64,000 nucleotides of DNA from Emiliania huxleyi CCMP1516 (Eukaryota > Haptophyta > Isochrysidales > Noelaerhabdaceae): NCBI RefSeq assembly GCF_000372725.1, contig NW_005199684.1, positions 299,989 through 363,988 on the forward strand, in the 5' to 3' direction. The notes beneath the pieces were generated by a model. It searched no databases. It worked only from the letters and a program-made list of their open reading frames with translations, and was not told the origin of the DNA. Both the position numbers and the translations under genes were made by a program. Below are positions 33,352 through 44,334 of this stretch, piece by piece (the stretch's first letter is position 1; the number at the start of each line of letters is the position of its first letter).

Positions 33352-34058
33352 AAGAGGCGTCGCGGGCGAGAAGACACCCACCTTCGTGGCGCTGCGGGCT
33401 CGGCGGCAGGAGAGGGAGGAGGGACACCCCTGAGCGACCCGACGCGCTGCACCTCGCTCGAGATCACATTTTTGTTTCATTAAATCGCGTTTGAGACATA
33501 CATAGCGGGTGGGTAGGCCCTAAAACGGCGGGAGGGGTAGGGCTACATCGACAGAGCTAGAGGGCTCAACCACCCCCCTCCACACCCACGACCACCCCTC
33601 CACCTTCCACCCCTCCACCCTCCCGGAGGGCTCGCCAGCCCACAGGGCTGGAGGGGTCCCCATGTCGGATCGGCGTCGGGAGGGCTCCACAGGGCTAACC
33701 GTTCCCCTCCTTGGACGCCGGGTGGGCTCGGAGGGACGGTCGGACAAGGGAGGATCTTCGTGGCGGGAGGGCTGGAGGCAAACAAAGGGCGCCGACTGCC
33801 ACGCCGACTGCCCAGAGGTAAAGGTAAAAAGGAGGCCCTCAGAGGTAGAAGTAATCTAGACCCCTCCTACCCGGCCCTCCGGGCCGACCTCGTGCGTCGT
33901 GGCGTCGCCACAATGTACTCCCTTCGTGCCCGCAATGCCACCTGGGAAAACCCAGCTCGGTGCGGCCAAGGCGCGTCTTCGCACGAGCGCGACGGAGATC
34001 CCCCGGCACCATCTCACGCCGGCCCTCTCTGCAACGTAGTGGCCTCTTGTGGTGCATC
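33352..34058. other. Intergenic, nothing recognised
   Basis: Contains a C-rich stretch of CCACCCCTCCA type near 33560-33620. Presumed to hold the 3' end of the transaldolase gene and the promoter of the glycosylase gene. Confidence 0.4.
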
Positions 34059-34922
34059 ATGGCATCGATGGCCACTCGCAGCCGCGCCCTCTCGACACCG
34101 CGGCCGCGGCCAACTCCAGTGAATACTGAGACGCCCGCGGCAAAGAAGCGTCGAGCGCAGGGCGCGGATGATGTCCTCGACCCGCGCTGTGAGGAGCTGA
34201 TTGCGTCGCTTGCCAGCATGCCTCCCGTGGGTCGGGCGCAGAGGTTTCGCTTAAGTGACGCCGTGCGGCACGTCGCGATGGCAGACGGCCGGCGCCTCGA
34301 GAAGGTGGTGATCAACTGCGGCGCGCCCACCTTGTACTCAAACGTCGAGGACACGGAGGACGTCGACACGTTCCGCTCGCTGTGCCGGATCGTCGTCGGG
34401 CAGCAGCTCGCCGGCGCTGCCGCCAAAACCATCTGGGCGCGGTTCGTCACGAGCCTCGGCGGCGACGCGAGCCTCATCACGCCGGAGGCGGTGCTCGCGT
34501 CGGACATGGAGGCCCTGCGCTCGAGCGCGGGCCTCTCGAACGCCAAGGCGCGCTCCATCTTCGACCTGGCTGCTCACTACGAGCGCGGCGACCTCTCGGA
34601 CGCGGTGCTCCTCGACCCGAGTCTCAGCGCGGCCGAGCTGTACGCCAAGCTGACAGCAGTCAAGGGCATCGGACCTTGGTCCGCGCACATGTATCAGATG
34701 TTCGGACTGCTGCAGCCCGACATCTTCCCCACGGGCGACCTGGGCGTGCGGAACGGCATCAAGGAGGCATTTGGGCTGCGCGGTGCGGGCAAGAATGGCG
34801 CGCTCGACGAGAAGCGCGACAAGGAGAAGCTCGAGGCGGCGATGGCGCCGTTTGCGCCCTACCGATCGCTGGCGGCGTGGTACATGTGGCGCTGCGCGGA
34901 CACGCCCTCCTTCTTGGAGTGA
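34059..34922 (+). CDS. DNA-3-methyladenine glycosylase, AlkA/MAG type
   Basis: Single exon, 287 residues. Base-excision repair enzyme that removes alkylated purines in the nucleus or an organelle. It belongs to the HhH-GPD superfamily: CRIVVGQQLAGAAAKTIWAR is the conserved helix after the N-terminal lobe, LTAVKGIGPWSAHMYQMFGL is the helix-hairpin-helix, and the catalytic Asp is in FPTGDLGVRNGI. The closing PYRSLAAWYMWR matches the family C-terminus. The N-terminal 35 residues are basic and Thr/Pro-rich with KKRR, a possible nuclear signal. Start is the ATG at 34059. Confidence 0.92.
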   Translation: MASMATRSRALSTPRPRPTPVNTETPAAKKRRAQGADDVLDPRCEELIASLASMPPVGRAQRFRLSDAVRHVAMADGRRLEKVVINCGAPTLYSNVEDTEDVDTFRSLCRIVVGQQLAGAAAKTIWARFVTSLGGDASLITPEAVLASDMEALRSSAGLSNAKARSIFDLAAHYERGDLSDAVLLDPSLSAAELYAKLTAVKGIGPWSAHMYQMFGLLQPDIFPTGDLGVRNGIKEAFGLRGAGKNGALDEKRDKEKLEAAMAPFAPYRSLAAWYMWRCADTPSFLE

Positions 34923-35381
34923 CGTGCGATTTTTGGGCGGTGAGCCGAGTGACGGCGCGTGCTCTCGCCACCCTTTGTTGCGAGAGCAGTCCCTGGCTGT
35001 CGAGCACGGTGCGTGGGATGAAGGTGAAGCGCTCATGTAATGAGTGAAGTGACAGATAGGTGTCTGATACACAGTGGCTAGCCAGTACCGTTATGTGGGC
35101 CGTAGTGCTGTCTGCATCCGCTTCTCGGCTATATACACTCTACGCCTGTAATTGTACGGAACACAACCACGAGCAGGACGAGGAGCACGACTGCATAATG
35201 CATATAAAGAATATAAAGCCGTAGGCGTAGGCGTGCTCGCCGCACGACTGCAATCGACTGAGGACTGTGGAGAGCGGGGAGCCGGGGAGCGGGGGCGCGC
35301 GTGACTCACCCGCCGCGTGGAGGGGTCGTATTTTGGCACACAATGGCTTTTGGCAGCACATTTTCCTACACACGACACGTG

Positions 35382-35899
35382 TCAGGAAGGGGTAGCGGTA
35401 TCGTCTGACCGCAAGGCGCCGCGCTCCAGCATTGAGCGCTGCTCGCTGCTTTCCTCCCCTCTTGCGATGAGGGGAAGTTTACTCGGAATTCCCGAAGATG
35501 CGAGCGCCTGCCCCCCCTCCGCTGGCGGCGGCGGCGGCGACGACAGCACCGCACCGCACGGCTCGCCGTCCACGGCTCCTCCGCCTCCGCCGCTGTGTCC
35601 GTGCTCGCCTCGCGCCTCGGCCTCGTCCTCTTTCGTCAGCCGGTCGAGGGCTCGCCTGGGGGGGGCAGGGTGCAGCGAAACCGGGGTCGAAGTGCAGCGC
35701 ACCCTAGCCCTCCCCCCCCCCCCCCCGGTGCCCAACACCCGCCGAGGCAGAGGCTGCGGCGCTGGCGAAGCATAGCGGCAGTCAACGGCACGCGCCTCGT
35801 CGCAATCGCGCCGTAGCCGCCGAGGCCGACGAGGCAGGCGGCGGCGGTGACGTGCCTAATCAACAAATGAAGGAACGCGCCTGACGACCACACAGACAA
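35382..35899 (-). CDS. Possible small membrane protein, two exons
   Basis: Low-confidence model. A hydrophobic segment (FLHLLIRHVTAAACLVGLGG) in one frame near 35880-35760 can be joined through a GC-AG intron to RALDRLTKEDEAEARGEHGH in another frame near 35655. No ATG precedes the hydrophobic segment, so a first exon would be missing. It lies 115 bp downstream of the VTT gene stop on the same strand. Confidence 0.25.
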
Positions 35900-36013
35900 T
35901 GACGCGACGAAGCACGTGCGGACGTGGCGTGCGTGGCAAGCGAGAGCCACTCCGCCGACGAGGCCAGCGAGCCTACGTTAGCATCACATCACTGTTGTGC
36001 AGCTTGCTTGCCA

Positions 36014-36585
36014 TTACTCGCCACTCCGGACTCCGCCGGCGAGGAAAAGCGAGCCGTCGCTGGAGGAGACCGCGGCGCTGCCCGCCGAGGTGATGCTCAC
36101 GCCGATCAGGACGAGCTCGAGCACGTTGTACACCTCCACCTGTCGGGGCCACAGCGAGGGGGGGGGGGAGCGACTCGGGCGGAGGGGCAGGGGCGGCAGG
36201 GTGGCGAGCGCCCGGGTGCTTCGCCGGCTCCCTCACTCCTCTCAGCCTCTCTGCTGCCACTGCGCAAGGCCGAGGGCCGGTCAAGCTGCGGGCGCATCAC
36301 GCACCAGCATCAGCGACGCGGCGTACGGCAGCATGGGCGCGTCCAGAGCCGCGAAGCCGTAATTCTTGAGCGGGACCGGCACCGCCGCCGCGCGCGCCAG
36401 CAGGCAGATGCGCCACGGCTCCCTCGCCACCGCGAGCGCGAGGGCGCGCAGCAGCTTGTGCCGACTCGTCACGCGCGAGCCCCACCTCCGCAGCACCGTG
36501 CGGCCGAGCAGGTACGAGGCGAGCCCGCCGAGCACCTGCGGGGCGCGGCGCGGTGTAGGCGCCGGAAGGGAGAGGAGAGAGAGAG

Positions 36586-36649
<64 letters not shown>

Positions 36650-36949
36650 GAGGCGGCAGCGCGCCTTGCCCGACCATACGATGCAGAAACCGAAGCGAAT
36701 GCCGTATACCCCGGCAGCCAGAAGCTCAACCGGCGTCGTTGGCACGAGCACTACGATGCCTAGCGTGATGGCCGCAGCCAAGCTCGCTGCAACTTCGAGC
36801 GGCGCGGTTTCCTTTGCAGCGAGCACGCTGTCCGAGGCGTCCTTGAGCGCCGCGGTCCAGCGGTCCTTAGAAGCGACGAGAAGCGCAACCCACGCAGCGA
36901 CCACTACTGCGGCTACGGCGGCTCCTAGGACGACCTTTTTTGACGGCAT
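36014..36949 (-). CDS. VTT/SNARE-associated (DedA/TMEM41-like) membrane protein
   Basis: Exons 36949-36665, 36535-36305, 36139-36014, 213 residues, all junctions in frame. VTT-domain proteins are endomembrane lipid scramblase or traffic factors. One N-terminal membrane segment (VVLGAAVAAVVVAAWVALLV) and a second hydrophobic segment precede the VTT signature PTTPVELLAAGVYGIRFGF. This continues after the splice as VLGGLASYLLGRTVLRRW and, later, LARAAAVPVPLKNYGFAALD, typical of the re-entrant core. The first intron has a GC donor and is mostly a sense-strand (CA)n run. The C-terminal exon adds VEVYNVLELVLIGVSITSAG. The protein is short compared with animal TMEM41. Confidence 0.8.
36587..36645 (+). 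repeat. (TG)n microsatellite in an intron
   Basis: Perfect TG run on the plus strand, that is (CA)n in the sense of the VTT gene, inside its first intron (36664-36536). Confidence 0.95.
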
Positions 36950-37250
36950 GAGTGCGGACTGCAGCCGTTTGGCGGGCCGACGCTGTTCACAGCCTTGTTA
37001 TGAGAAGAAATACGTCGCCTGGCGCTATGCGCTGGTCTGTGAGAGGTTGAGGTGCGAGCCCTGGAGGCCCTGGGGATGGGGGGATACTACCCGCGGGCCT
37101 AGAAGGCCCGCGCGCAGGGGGGTGGGACATTGAGACCGGTCATGAATGAGTGCGCGGCACGCATGTTGCGAGCAGCGTTGTTGATGTTTTGCGCGTCGCC
37201 ACAGACGGCGGCGCGCGAGAGCTTCACATAAACGCACAACCCGGGGCCGA

Positions 37251-37466
37251 CGCTGTTCACAGAAAAACACAACCCCGGACCCAAGACGCACAAGCACAGA
37301 CAGTCGAGAAGGGAGAGACAGCAACGACAGTCAGAAGCCAGCGCTGGGTCCCGCTGTTCACGCTTCACAGAAAAACACAATCCCGGACCCAAGACGCACA
37401 AGCACAGACTGAGACAGTCGAGAAGGGAGAGACAGCAACGACAGTCAGAAGTCAGCGCTGGGTCCC
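37251..37466 (+). repeat. Tandem duplication, ~101-115 bp x 2
   Basis: 37251-37351 and 37352-37466 both begin CGCTGTTCAC and share ACACAAYCCCGGACCCAAGA, CAGTCGAGAAGGGAGAGACA and CAGCGCTGGGTCC. The second copy carries two small insertions. A related AGCACAACCCCGGGCCCGAA occurs near 49345. Confidence 0.9.
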
Positions 37467-38055
37467 AGGAAGCAGGTAAGTATAAGCGGAGCAACTGAGT
37501 AGATACAGCCAATCCTTTGAGCTTTGTGTTCACAACTGCAAGAGGTGTGAACAATAACGATTTCGGCCTTAGCCGTTGGCATGCCAATAGCGTGCTGCCA
37601 AGTAGTACGCAGTTGGATTCCGAGGGTGTCCCATCATCTCAAAAGTTCGGCCGTTCGCTGCCGTTCACAAAACTCGAATGAAGCCTGATGGTCCAACCGT
37701 GTCAGCTTTTACGACGTCGCTCATCCGCCTTTACATGTACCTCGTACGACGTAATCATATCTCATGTTTAGTTGTGCTGTGGTGGCGCTTACAGTACGAG
37801 CTACGGGTTGAGTGTGAACAAGGGTGTCTGACTGTCACTGTGCGATTTCGGACTCGGGGTTGTGCTTTTGAGTGAGGGATTAAGGGGCCTCGTTAGACGT
37901 TAGTGGCGTGCTGAATATAGGGGACGCACGACTGAGCCAGCGTAAATGAAGCAGGCAGCTCGACTCACTCAGCGTTTTGCACTCGCTGGCGATTTAATTG
38001 GCGATCGATCGGTGTGTGTGACGCGATGAGTGTTGCGACGATCGAGCGCTGGCTG

Positions 38056-38105
38056 CTCCCTTGAGCACTTGAGCACTGGATAGGGTCGATTCCGCATGGT
38101 ACGGG
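38056..38105 (-). repeat. Dispersed ~49-bp repeat, copy 2
   Basis: Inverted copy of 3741-3789, containing CTGGATAGGGTCGATTCCGC. Lies in intergenic sequence. Confidence 0.75.
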
Positions 38106-38434
38106 ACCCCTCGATCGTCTCGCCCTCCCTCACTCACTGGTGTGTTCATTTGGGGGGGGGTCATAACAAACACGGTACAGGCTGCTCCCGACCAAGTCGA
38201 CGAGCCCGCTGACTGGCGAGGCGCTCGAGTACACAGGGCTCCTCCGCGACCGCAGCAGATTTTTGACCGCGCAAGATAAAGGGTGGCTAAGGGCTCTGCC
38301 CGCAAGGCGCCCGCGTCGCCGACGCGGTACTCAGCTTCGTAACCAGGAAAACAAAACCAGGACCGTGGCTTCCAAATACGACAACCTCACCTCAAGTTTG
38401 GCAAACGCTAAACATGGGCGATCCAGCGCTTCTA

Positions 38435-39295
38435 CAGTCTGTTGCGGGCATTAAGAAAGCGTCCCATTAAGAAACCCTACCAAGCAATTTCCGCGAAAAT
38501 CTAAGAAACCACGGCGCGCCGCAGGCGCGGCCCCAAGAAAGGGCCCACACACGAGTGTGAACAGGAGCCCCGCTCAAATTTTCTCCTCGCCTGCGGCGCG
38601 CGCACTTGTCATTTTGCCCAAGTCTGCGGTGTTCTGGGCGGTGTGGATGGAGGTGTGTGCGTCTTCCTGTCATCCCAAGACTGCTGACTGGCGCATCGGT
38701 CCAGCGCTTCCTTATACGAGCGTCATCTTGTAGTGAACAGGCCGACTTCGCGGTTTGAGCGCCCAGCGCAGACCGACCGACCGCAGGGGGGGTCCGGTCG
38801 GCGGCCGCGGAAGACCGCAAACCGCAGGGGGGGTCCGGTCGGTCGGAGCGCAGACCGAGGGGGGGGTCGGTCGGGTTGGCTCGAGGGTCACACCGCACAC
38901 GCTCGCCGCAGCTGTGAATAAATTAGTATCTCGAAATACTAGAGACACCAAGCGACCTCTCCCCGTCTAATCACTCCTCGTGACGTCGTGCGAGTTGCTG
39001 AGCTCGAGACCGCGCTCAGGATTGGGTCGGAACACGAGCTCGTCCATGTCCACGCTCTGGTCGTCGTCGTCGTCCATGATTAGCTTCGCCGGCGACACAC
39101 TGTGTAGCCGTTGACGAGCCGCTTGAGCGCGGCCAGCACCTCCTTCTGCCGGCCGCGCGCCCACGGGGGCAGCGTGCAGTAGAACTCCTCGAAGGTGAAC
39201 TGCTCCTCCTCCGACTCCAAGAAGAGGTCCACCTCCCTCTCCACCTCCGTCGTGAGGTTGACCTTTAGCGTGAGGGGTTTGTCGCCGCTGTCGCT

Positions 39296-39337
<42 letters not shown>

Positions 39338-40073
39338 CGCCTCCGCCTCCTCCTCCGCCTCCGCCTCCTCCTCGCCCTCGCCCTCGTTCTCCGAATCGGA
39401 CGGATCGCCTAAGCTCTGCCCGCGCGAAAATTTGGAGACGTGAAGACCGGGTGCGAGGCAGATCATGTTGCCGGCATAGCTCTGCCCGCGCGCAACGCGC
39501 AGCATGTCGCGATTAACTGAGTTGCTCCAGAAGCGGCGTCCATCGATTGCCATTCGCTGTCGCTTGGGCGACTCGGAAGCCGATGAGCCCGGTGACGGCG
39601 GCGGCGATGTGTCGATCAAGTCTGGCAAGTCATCGTTATAACGTAGTCATCGGAAGGGACGATGCGCGGTGACTAGTTTTCATAGTGAAAACCGGCGATT
39701 TCGAAGCGCCCGTGGCGGTTCGCGAGAAGGAGGGAGAGCGTTTCAGGGGGCTCACGGCAAGGACACCGACCGAGGGGGGGGGGTCGGTCGTCACACCTCC
39801 CGCCGCCGAGAGAGCGACCGACCGGAGGGGGGGTCCGGTCCACCTCGGGGGCAGACCACCGACCGGCGGGGGGGTCCCCACGAAGTAGGGGGGGTGGGTA
39901 CAAAGTGACGCTCGTATTATTGTCATTTTACCTAAAAATTCCTAGATCCCGGCTGACCTGGGGTGCCGGCCGAAGCTAAGAAACCACGGCGTGGGGTGGG
40001 TGGGGTGGGTGGAAAGGCTTAGAAACGGCGGCGTGCCGCGGGATCCTGTTTTCTTAATGCCCGCAACAGACTG
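38435..40073. mobile_element. DNA transposon with 24-bp TIRs and TA target duplication
   Basis: A perfect 24-bp terminal inverted repeat beginning CAGTCTGTTGCGGGCATTAA occupies 38435-38458 and, inverted, 40050-40073. It is flanked on both sides by TA (38433-38434 and 40074-40075), as in Tc1/mariner-like insertion. The element is 1639 bp. Subterminal copies of TAAGAAACCACGGCG lie at about 38501 and 39977. Blocks with G runs (GACCGN..GGGGGGGTCCGGTC) lie at 38760-38885 and 39760-39890. The only sizeable protein-like frame inside is at 39080-39628 and is not a recognisable DDE transposase. Confidence 0.85.
39080..39628 (-). CDS. Acidic protein of unknown function inside the TA-flanked transposon
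   Basis: 182 residues, not recognised. The N-terminus is Ser/Pro-rich (SPPPSPGSSASESPKRQR). A basic-aromatic segment follows (RRFWSNSVNRDMLRVARGQS), then a Glu/Asp run of about 50 residues including (Glu-Asp)n. The C-terminal part LESEEEQFTFEEFYCTLPPW and a helical RQKEVLAALKRLVNGYTVC look folded. It may be a captured host gene, an accessory transposon protein, or the host gene into which the element inserted. It lies centrally between the two G-rich blocks. Confidence 0.5.
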
Positions 40074-40075
40074 TA

Positions 40076-41149
40076 TCGATTGGACGGACGAAATGATCGC
40101 GGAAAAGCGGGACCGCATCGCGACATTCGGGGGTTCACCATACGTACATATATGCCGAGCCTGCTCGGCCTGTCATGCGCGCGCGCCTCGCCCGAGCGCA
40201 GCCACCTGCGGACCTGGCCAGCCTGTTCCTGGCTCGTGCCCAGCCTCTCCTCTTCCGCTGCCGCGCGCCGGCCTCGCAGTCCCGCCAGCCATCACACTGC
40301 AGAGCCTGCGTAGACGCCACACAATTCTGCAGCCCACAGCCCTGGCAACTGAGGGCGAGGGCCAGCAGTATACGACGACGACGACATCTCACACCCCGCG
40401 CTGGCCAGCGCCATCAGCCCCTCACGGCCCGGCCCAACCTCCCTTCGCCTCGCCTCCAGTGCCTCCAATCAAGTCGCACCTCTCTTCTTCAGCGAATGCA
40501 GCGGCAGCACCACGTCAGAGGCCGGGCCGCCTCGCGGACCTGCATGCCCAGCCATGCCCCCCACTCCCCACCCGCTTGGATCGATCAGCTGACAGCTCCA
40601 CCAGCTCCCACCACCGCGTGTCGTGTCATGAAGCATGATAGATAGACATAGAAAGCATGAAACCATCGAAAGGTCTGATCTCCAAAAAGAGCTTTCGGCG
40701 GCCGCGCGCGCCCACGCCCCGCCCCTTTTGCGCAGCAACACCTTAAATTTCATGCTTCCTCTGTCGCGTCGCTCTCGTCTGCCTCGTCCTGCGACGCCGC
40801 CGCCGCCTGCCGATCCCTCCCTTGCTCTCGCGGCTTCTCCCGCCTTTCGGCGCAACTCTGCCCTGCTCGCGGCATATTTTGGCCCCTCGAGTTTAGAGCT
40901 CTCCTCGCGCAAGGACGACTCTTCTGACGCCCACTGCGATCATTTCGGAGTTGGCTTGTACTTTGGAGCACTTGGAGTGCAGTGGGTAACCTCATGTAAA
41001 ATTCTTATTCTCGGGACTTGGGAAGCTTGATCTATTCTCGTAAGCTCATAGTACTTTCACAGTACCCGGGACGGACGCAACCCATTCGCCGCGCCGCGCT
41101 CCCAGCCGCGCCTCCCACCCGCGGTTGCGAGGCTGGAGAGACATCAGCT
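40076..41149. other. Intergenic, no gene supported
   Basis: Open frames are Arg/Ser/Pro-rich on both strands and carry no domain. Presumed to contain the promoter of the membrane protein gene at 41150. Confidence 0.35.
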
Positions 41150-41683
41150 ATGTACTCGCTCTGGTCCGAGAGCGCGAACAAAGAGGAGGGCCAACCTGCT
41201 TGGTGGGAGAGATGGTTGTGCGGCAGGACAGGTGCGGCCACGCACGTCGACGCGCTCCAGGCTGCTCGCTTCAACCTGCTGTGTGTCGCCGTCAGCTCTG
41301 TGTCGCTGGCGTTCACGTTGCTCACGCAGCGCCTGCACTGGCGCGACGTCTGGAGCCTGGTCGATGATACTGTCGCGCTGCCGACACTCTCCGCGCTGAT
41401 CTACTACAGTGCAGACCCCCCGTCCAAGCTCGCCCGCTGGTGTTGGGTGCTGCTTGCAGCGTACGCGCTTGGCGTTCTCTTAGACTTGGTGTGGCTGTAT
41501 ATGGGCCGCTGGAGGGCGGCGCCGAGCCGAGCGACGACCGCACTGGCCGATGCGGGATCGCTCTGGATGTGGACACAGGCCGTCTACTACAACCGGCAGC
41601 TTGAGAGGTCGTTGAGGGAGCAGGCCCGGCCCATCGCGATCATAACTGTGAGCGGGAACCGTGTGGAGGCGAGACTTCCATAA
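41150..41683 (+). CDS. Small multi-pass membrane protein, unknown
   Basis: 177 residues from the ATG at 41150. Not recognised. Three or four hydrophobic segments are visible: LLCVAVSSVSLAFTLLT, LPTLSALIYYSA, CWVLLAAYALGVLLDLVWLY, and ALADAGSLWMWTQAVYY. The soluble N-terminus (about 40 residues) contains acidic and Trp residues, and the C-terminus is basic. The frame is open further upstream, but the ATG followed by YSLWSES is the natural start. Confidence 0.65.
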   Translation: MYSLWSESANKEEGQPAWWERWLCGRTGAATHVDALQAARFNLLCVAVSSVSLAFTLLTQRLHWRDVWSLVDDTVALPTLSALIYYSADPPSKLARWCWVLLAAYALGVLLDLVWLYMGRWRAAPSRATTALADAGSLWMWTQAVYYNRQLERSLREQARPIAIITVSGNRVEARLP

Positions 41684-41787
41684 TTAGGTACGTACGGTAA
41701 AAAACATATGAGCCCCGCAATTTTATGCGCGTGGGGCGGCGACCTGGCGGCGACGTCAGACGTCACGCGCGCGCGGCGCAGTCTCTC

Positions 41788-44242
41788 TCATGTGGCCAAT
41801 GCCGTGACCCCAGCGGCGAGTAGGGTGGCCGCCTCGGCGACAAAGACGGTCTTGTCGACGGCCCCAGCTGCCATGAAGCCAGAGATGACGCCGCCCGTGA
41901 CTCCGTCCGTCGCGACGTCCTGCCCCGCGAGGTACAGGCCGGGGAGCGGCGTCCGCGGCGTCAGCCACGGCTGTGCGAAACGCGCGGGAGTGTGAGCCAG
42001 CCCGTAGGCTTCGCCGTGGCGCGTGCCCAAGTAAAAGTTGGACGAGAGCGGGGTGCCGAGGTCGCAGTACTCGACGCGGCCTCGCAGCTGCGGCAGCAAG
42101 CGCAGCACCTCCTCCGTCATCCGTTCGGCGAGGGCCCGCTTGAGGCGGTCGTATGCCTCGCCCCGCTTGTGGATGCGCCCGTCGCGCCACTCTGCCCAAT
42201 ACTCGAAGCGGGTCGGCGCGAGGGCGAGGACGACTTGCTTGCCTAAAGAAATAGCCGAGCTGTGGCCGAGATATGACTGAGCTATAGCAGGGTAAGGGAT
42301 CCTCGGAGTAGTGCGTGCGCACAAGTGGGTGGCGCCACGGATACGGTGATACGGCTTGACGGCTGCCGGAAGCATCTGTGCCCGCTTGCCGGGGTGGCGC
42401 TGCTCCCAGGCAGGGTCCTTGGCCGAAGGGCTCGAGAGGAAGAGGAGGAGGGGGTGGTCGGCCGCCACGTCGTCAAGACGAGGCGGCAGTTCGCTGCCCC
42501 TCTCGTGGTCCCACCCGCCAAACTTCCAGATGTTGTGGCGAGGGAGGCCGCCTCCGCTCCCTCCGCTCCCTCCGCCTCCGCTCCCTCCGCTCCCCCCGGC
42601 GCCGCCCCCGCCGTCGGCCGAGAGGCCGAGGAAGAGGTAGAGGAAGGCGAGGGAAGGCTCGACCTAGGGTCGGCTCGGAGATGTGGTTGGTTCAGGGCAG
42701 GGTTTGGGTTTGGGCTCGGTGGAGGGACGGGATGAAGGGCGCTGGACCTGCGTCTCGGTCGAGGCGGGAGGTGACACCGGCGGCGCGTCCCGAATGGATG
42801 CGAGCAGCGGCGCGAGGCGGTGGCGCTGCGGCGGAGGCACGAGGTGGCAGAAGGTGGTAGTCGCGCCTATCGACCAGCAAGAGCGGTCAACAGGGGCACG
42901 GAAGGCGGTGGACGAGGTGGCAAGGGCGCGGTAGTGGCGCCGGCCGCCGAGACAACCCGCTTGGCGCGGAAAGTGTGCTCGCCTATAACCAGAGACACGT
43001 GTCAAGGAAGAGAAGGACGCGTGCGCAGCGCGGAGAGCGAGCCGGCCCCGAACGACGACGCCGCGGACAGCGCCGGCCTCGTCGCAGACCAGCGACGTCA
43101 CCGGCGCCCGCACAAGCACCGCGCCGCCCGCCTTGAGGACGGTGGGGACGATCCTCGCGGCGAGCTGCGCGCAGCCGCCGACGGGGTAGTAGGCGCCTAA
43201 TCTCGGGCAACCTCCTCGGGTGGCCCTCGGCTATCCCTCGGCTATACCAGCCGCCGTCACCAGGTAGCAGGCGCCTGCGGACGCGTCGTGGACGTGTCAT
43301 GGACATGGCCTCCCCCGCACAAGCTGCTAATAGAGGGACGCGGCGTGGACGGCAGCCGAGCGCGGGACTTTTGGCGGCCACATGGCGCGTGTTGAGGCGC
43401 AGGCAGCACTGCCTCGGCGACATCTCGGCGACATCTCGGCGACATCTCGGCGACATCTCGCCGTTGAAGTAGTGGTTCTGCAGCACGAGGTGGAAGGCGA
43501 AGGGCGAGCGGGAGGGCGGCACGCCGTAGGTGCCCCAGATGTACGAGAGGACGTGCCGCAGCTTCGGGCTGCCGGTGAGGCGCTCCAGCGCGGTCTGAGT
43601 GGTCTGCATGCCGCCGAGGGCGCGCAGGAGCGGCGCCGCCAGCGCTGCCGGCAGCACCTTGAGGCCAAGGTGCGCCCCGAGCCACACGTGGGCGAGGAGC
43701 ACGCGCCACGAGTACGAGTGGAGGGCCGCCCCTTCGGATGGGAAGCGGCGGCGCAGCTCTGCGAGGAAGGCCGCCTTCGGAGAGAGGATCGGCACGACGT
43801 CGTCGCCAAAGTAGACCTCGTCGACGAGCCGGCCGGTCGGGGCCCACTCGATGACCCCGCTCGTCACCGCGTTGAGGAGCACGCCCAGGATGTCGCCCAC
43901 GTAGTGCAGCCCGACGTCAAACTCGAAGCCGCGCTCCTCGAACGTGTGAGTGCAGCCGCCGGCCACGTCGTGCTGCTCAAGCACAAGCACGCGCTGCCCG
44001 CGCTTGGCGAGCAGCGCCGCCGCTGTCAGGCCGGCGGCACCGGAGCCGATGACAATCGTGTCGAGCTGCTCGGGCACCTTGCGGGAGGCGAACCCCTCCT
44101 TGAGGCATGCCGTCCCGGCGAGCGGCGCCGCGCGTGCGCCGGGCGCCAGAGCGTGGCAGCGGAGGCTGCAGCGCGGCCAGGCGAGGAATAGCAGGTAGAG
44201 GAGAACAGCGGCCGACAGCAAGAGGACGAAAGCGGTCAACAT
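41788..44242 (-). CDS. Retinol saturase / carotenoid isomerase-like FAD oxidoreductase
   Basis: Exons: 44242-43462, 43196-43047, 42982-42941, 42866-42778, 42663-42390, 42242-41788; 596 residues (human RetSat is 610). FAD-dependent enzyme acting on a polyene. An N-terminal membrane anchor (LTAFVLLLSAAVLLYLLFLA) is followed by the dinucleotide fold IVIGSGAAGLTAAALLAKRG and HYVGDILG. The splice gives FNG-AYYPVGGCAQLAARIV, matching family YPRGGSS, and the C-terminus has GTPLSSNFYLGTRHGEAYGL and PLPGLYLAGQDVATDGVTGG. Four of five introns use GC donors. Intron 3 (42940-42867) begins with a near copy of exon 4. Intron 1 carries tandem CGAGATGTCGC units and a second, decayed copy of the exon 2 start. 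A (Gly/Ser)n insertion of about 30 residues lies in exon 5. Confidence 0.88.
42867..42940 (-). other. Introner-like GC-AG intron (RetSat intron 3)
   Basis: 74 nt. It begins GCGCCACTACCGCGCCCTTG, while the next exon begins GCGCGACTACCACCTTCTGC. The similarity continues through CCACCTCGT in both. This is the clearest example of an intron opening with a copy of its downstream exon. Confidence 0.8.
43197..43461 (-). other. Compound introner-like intron (RetSat intron 1)
   Basis: 265 nt, GC-AG. It opens with four CGAGATGTCGC units. Farther on it contains CGCAG then GCGCCTGCTACCTGGTGACG, a decayed copy of the exon 2 start GCGCCTACTACCCCGTCGGC. It ends GGTTGCCCGAGATTAG. This could be two nested insertions. 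Confidence 0.65.
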
Positions 44243-44334
44243 TGGTGTGTATAGTGTCCGGCCACACTAGCGCGGCATGCACGGCCCGACGGCAATACAA
44301 AGCCTCTGTACGCCTCCTGTAGAGCTCTACCAGG

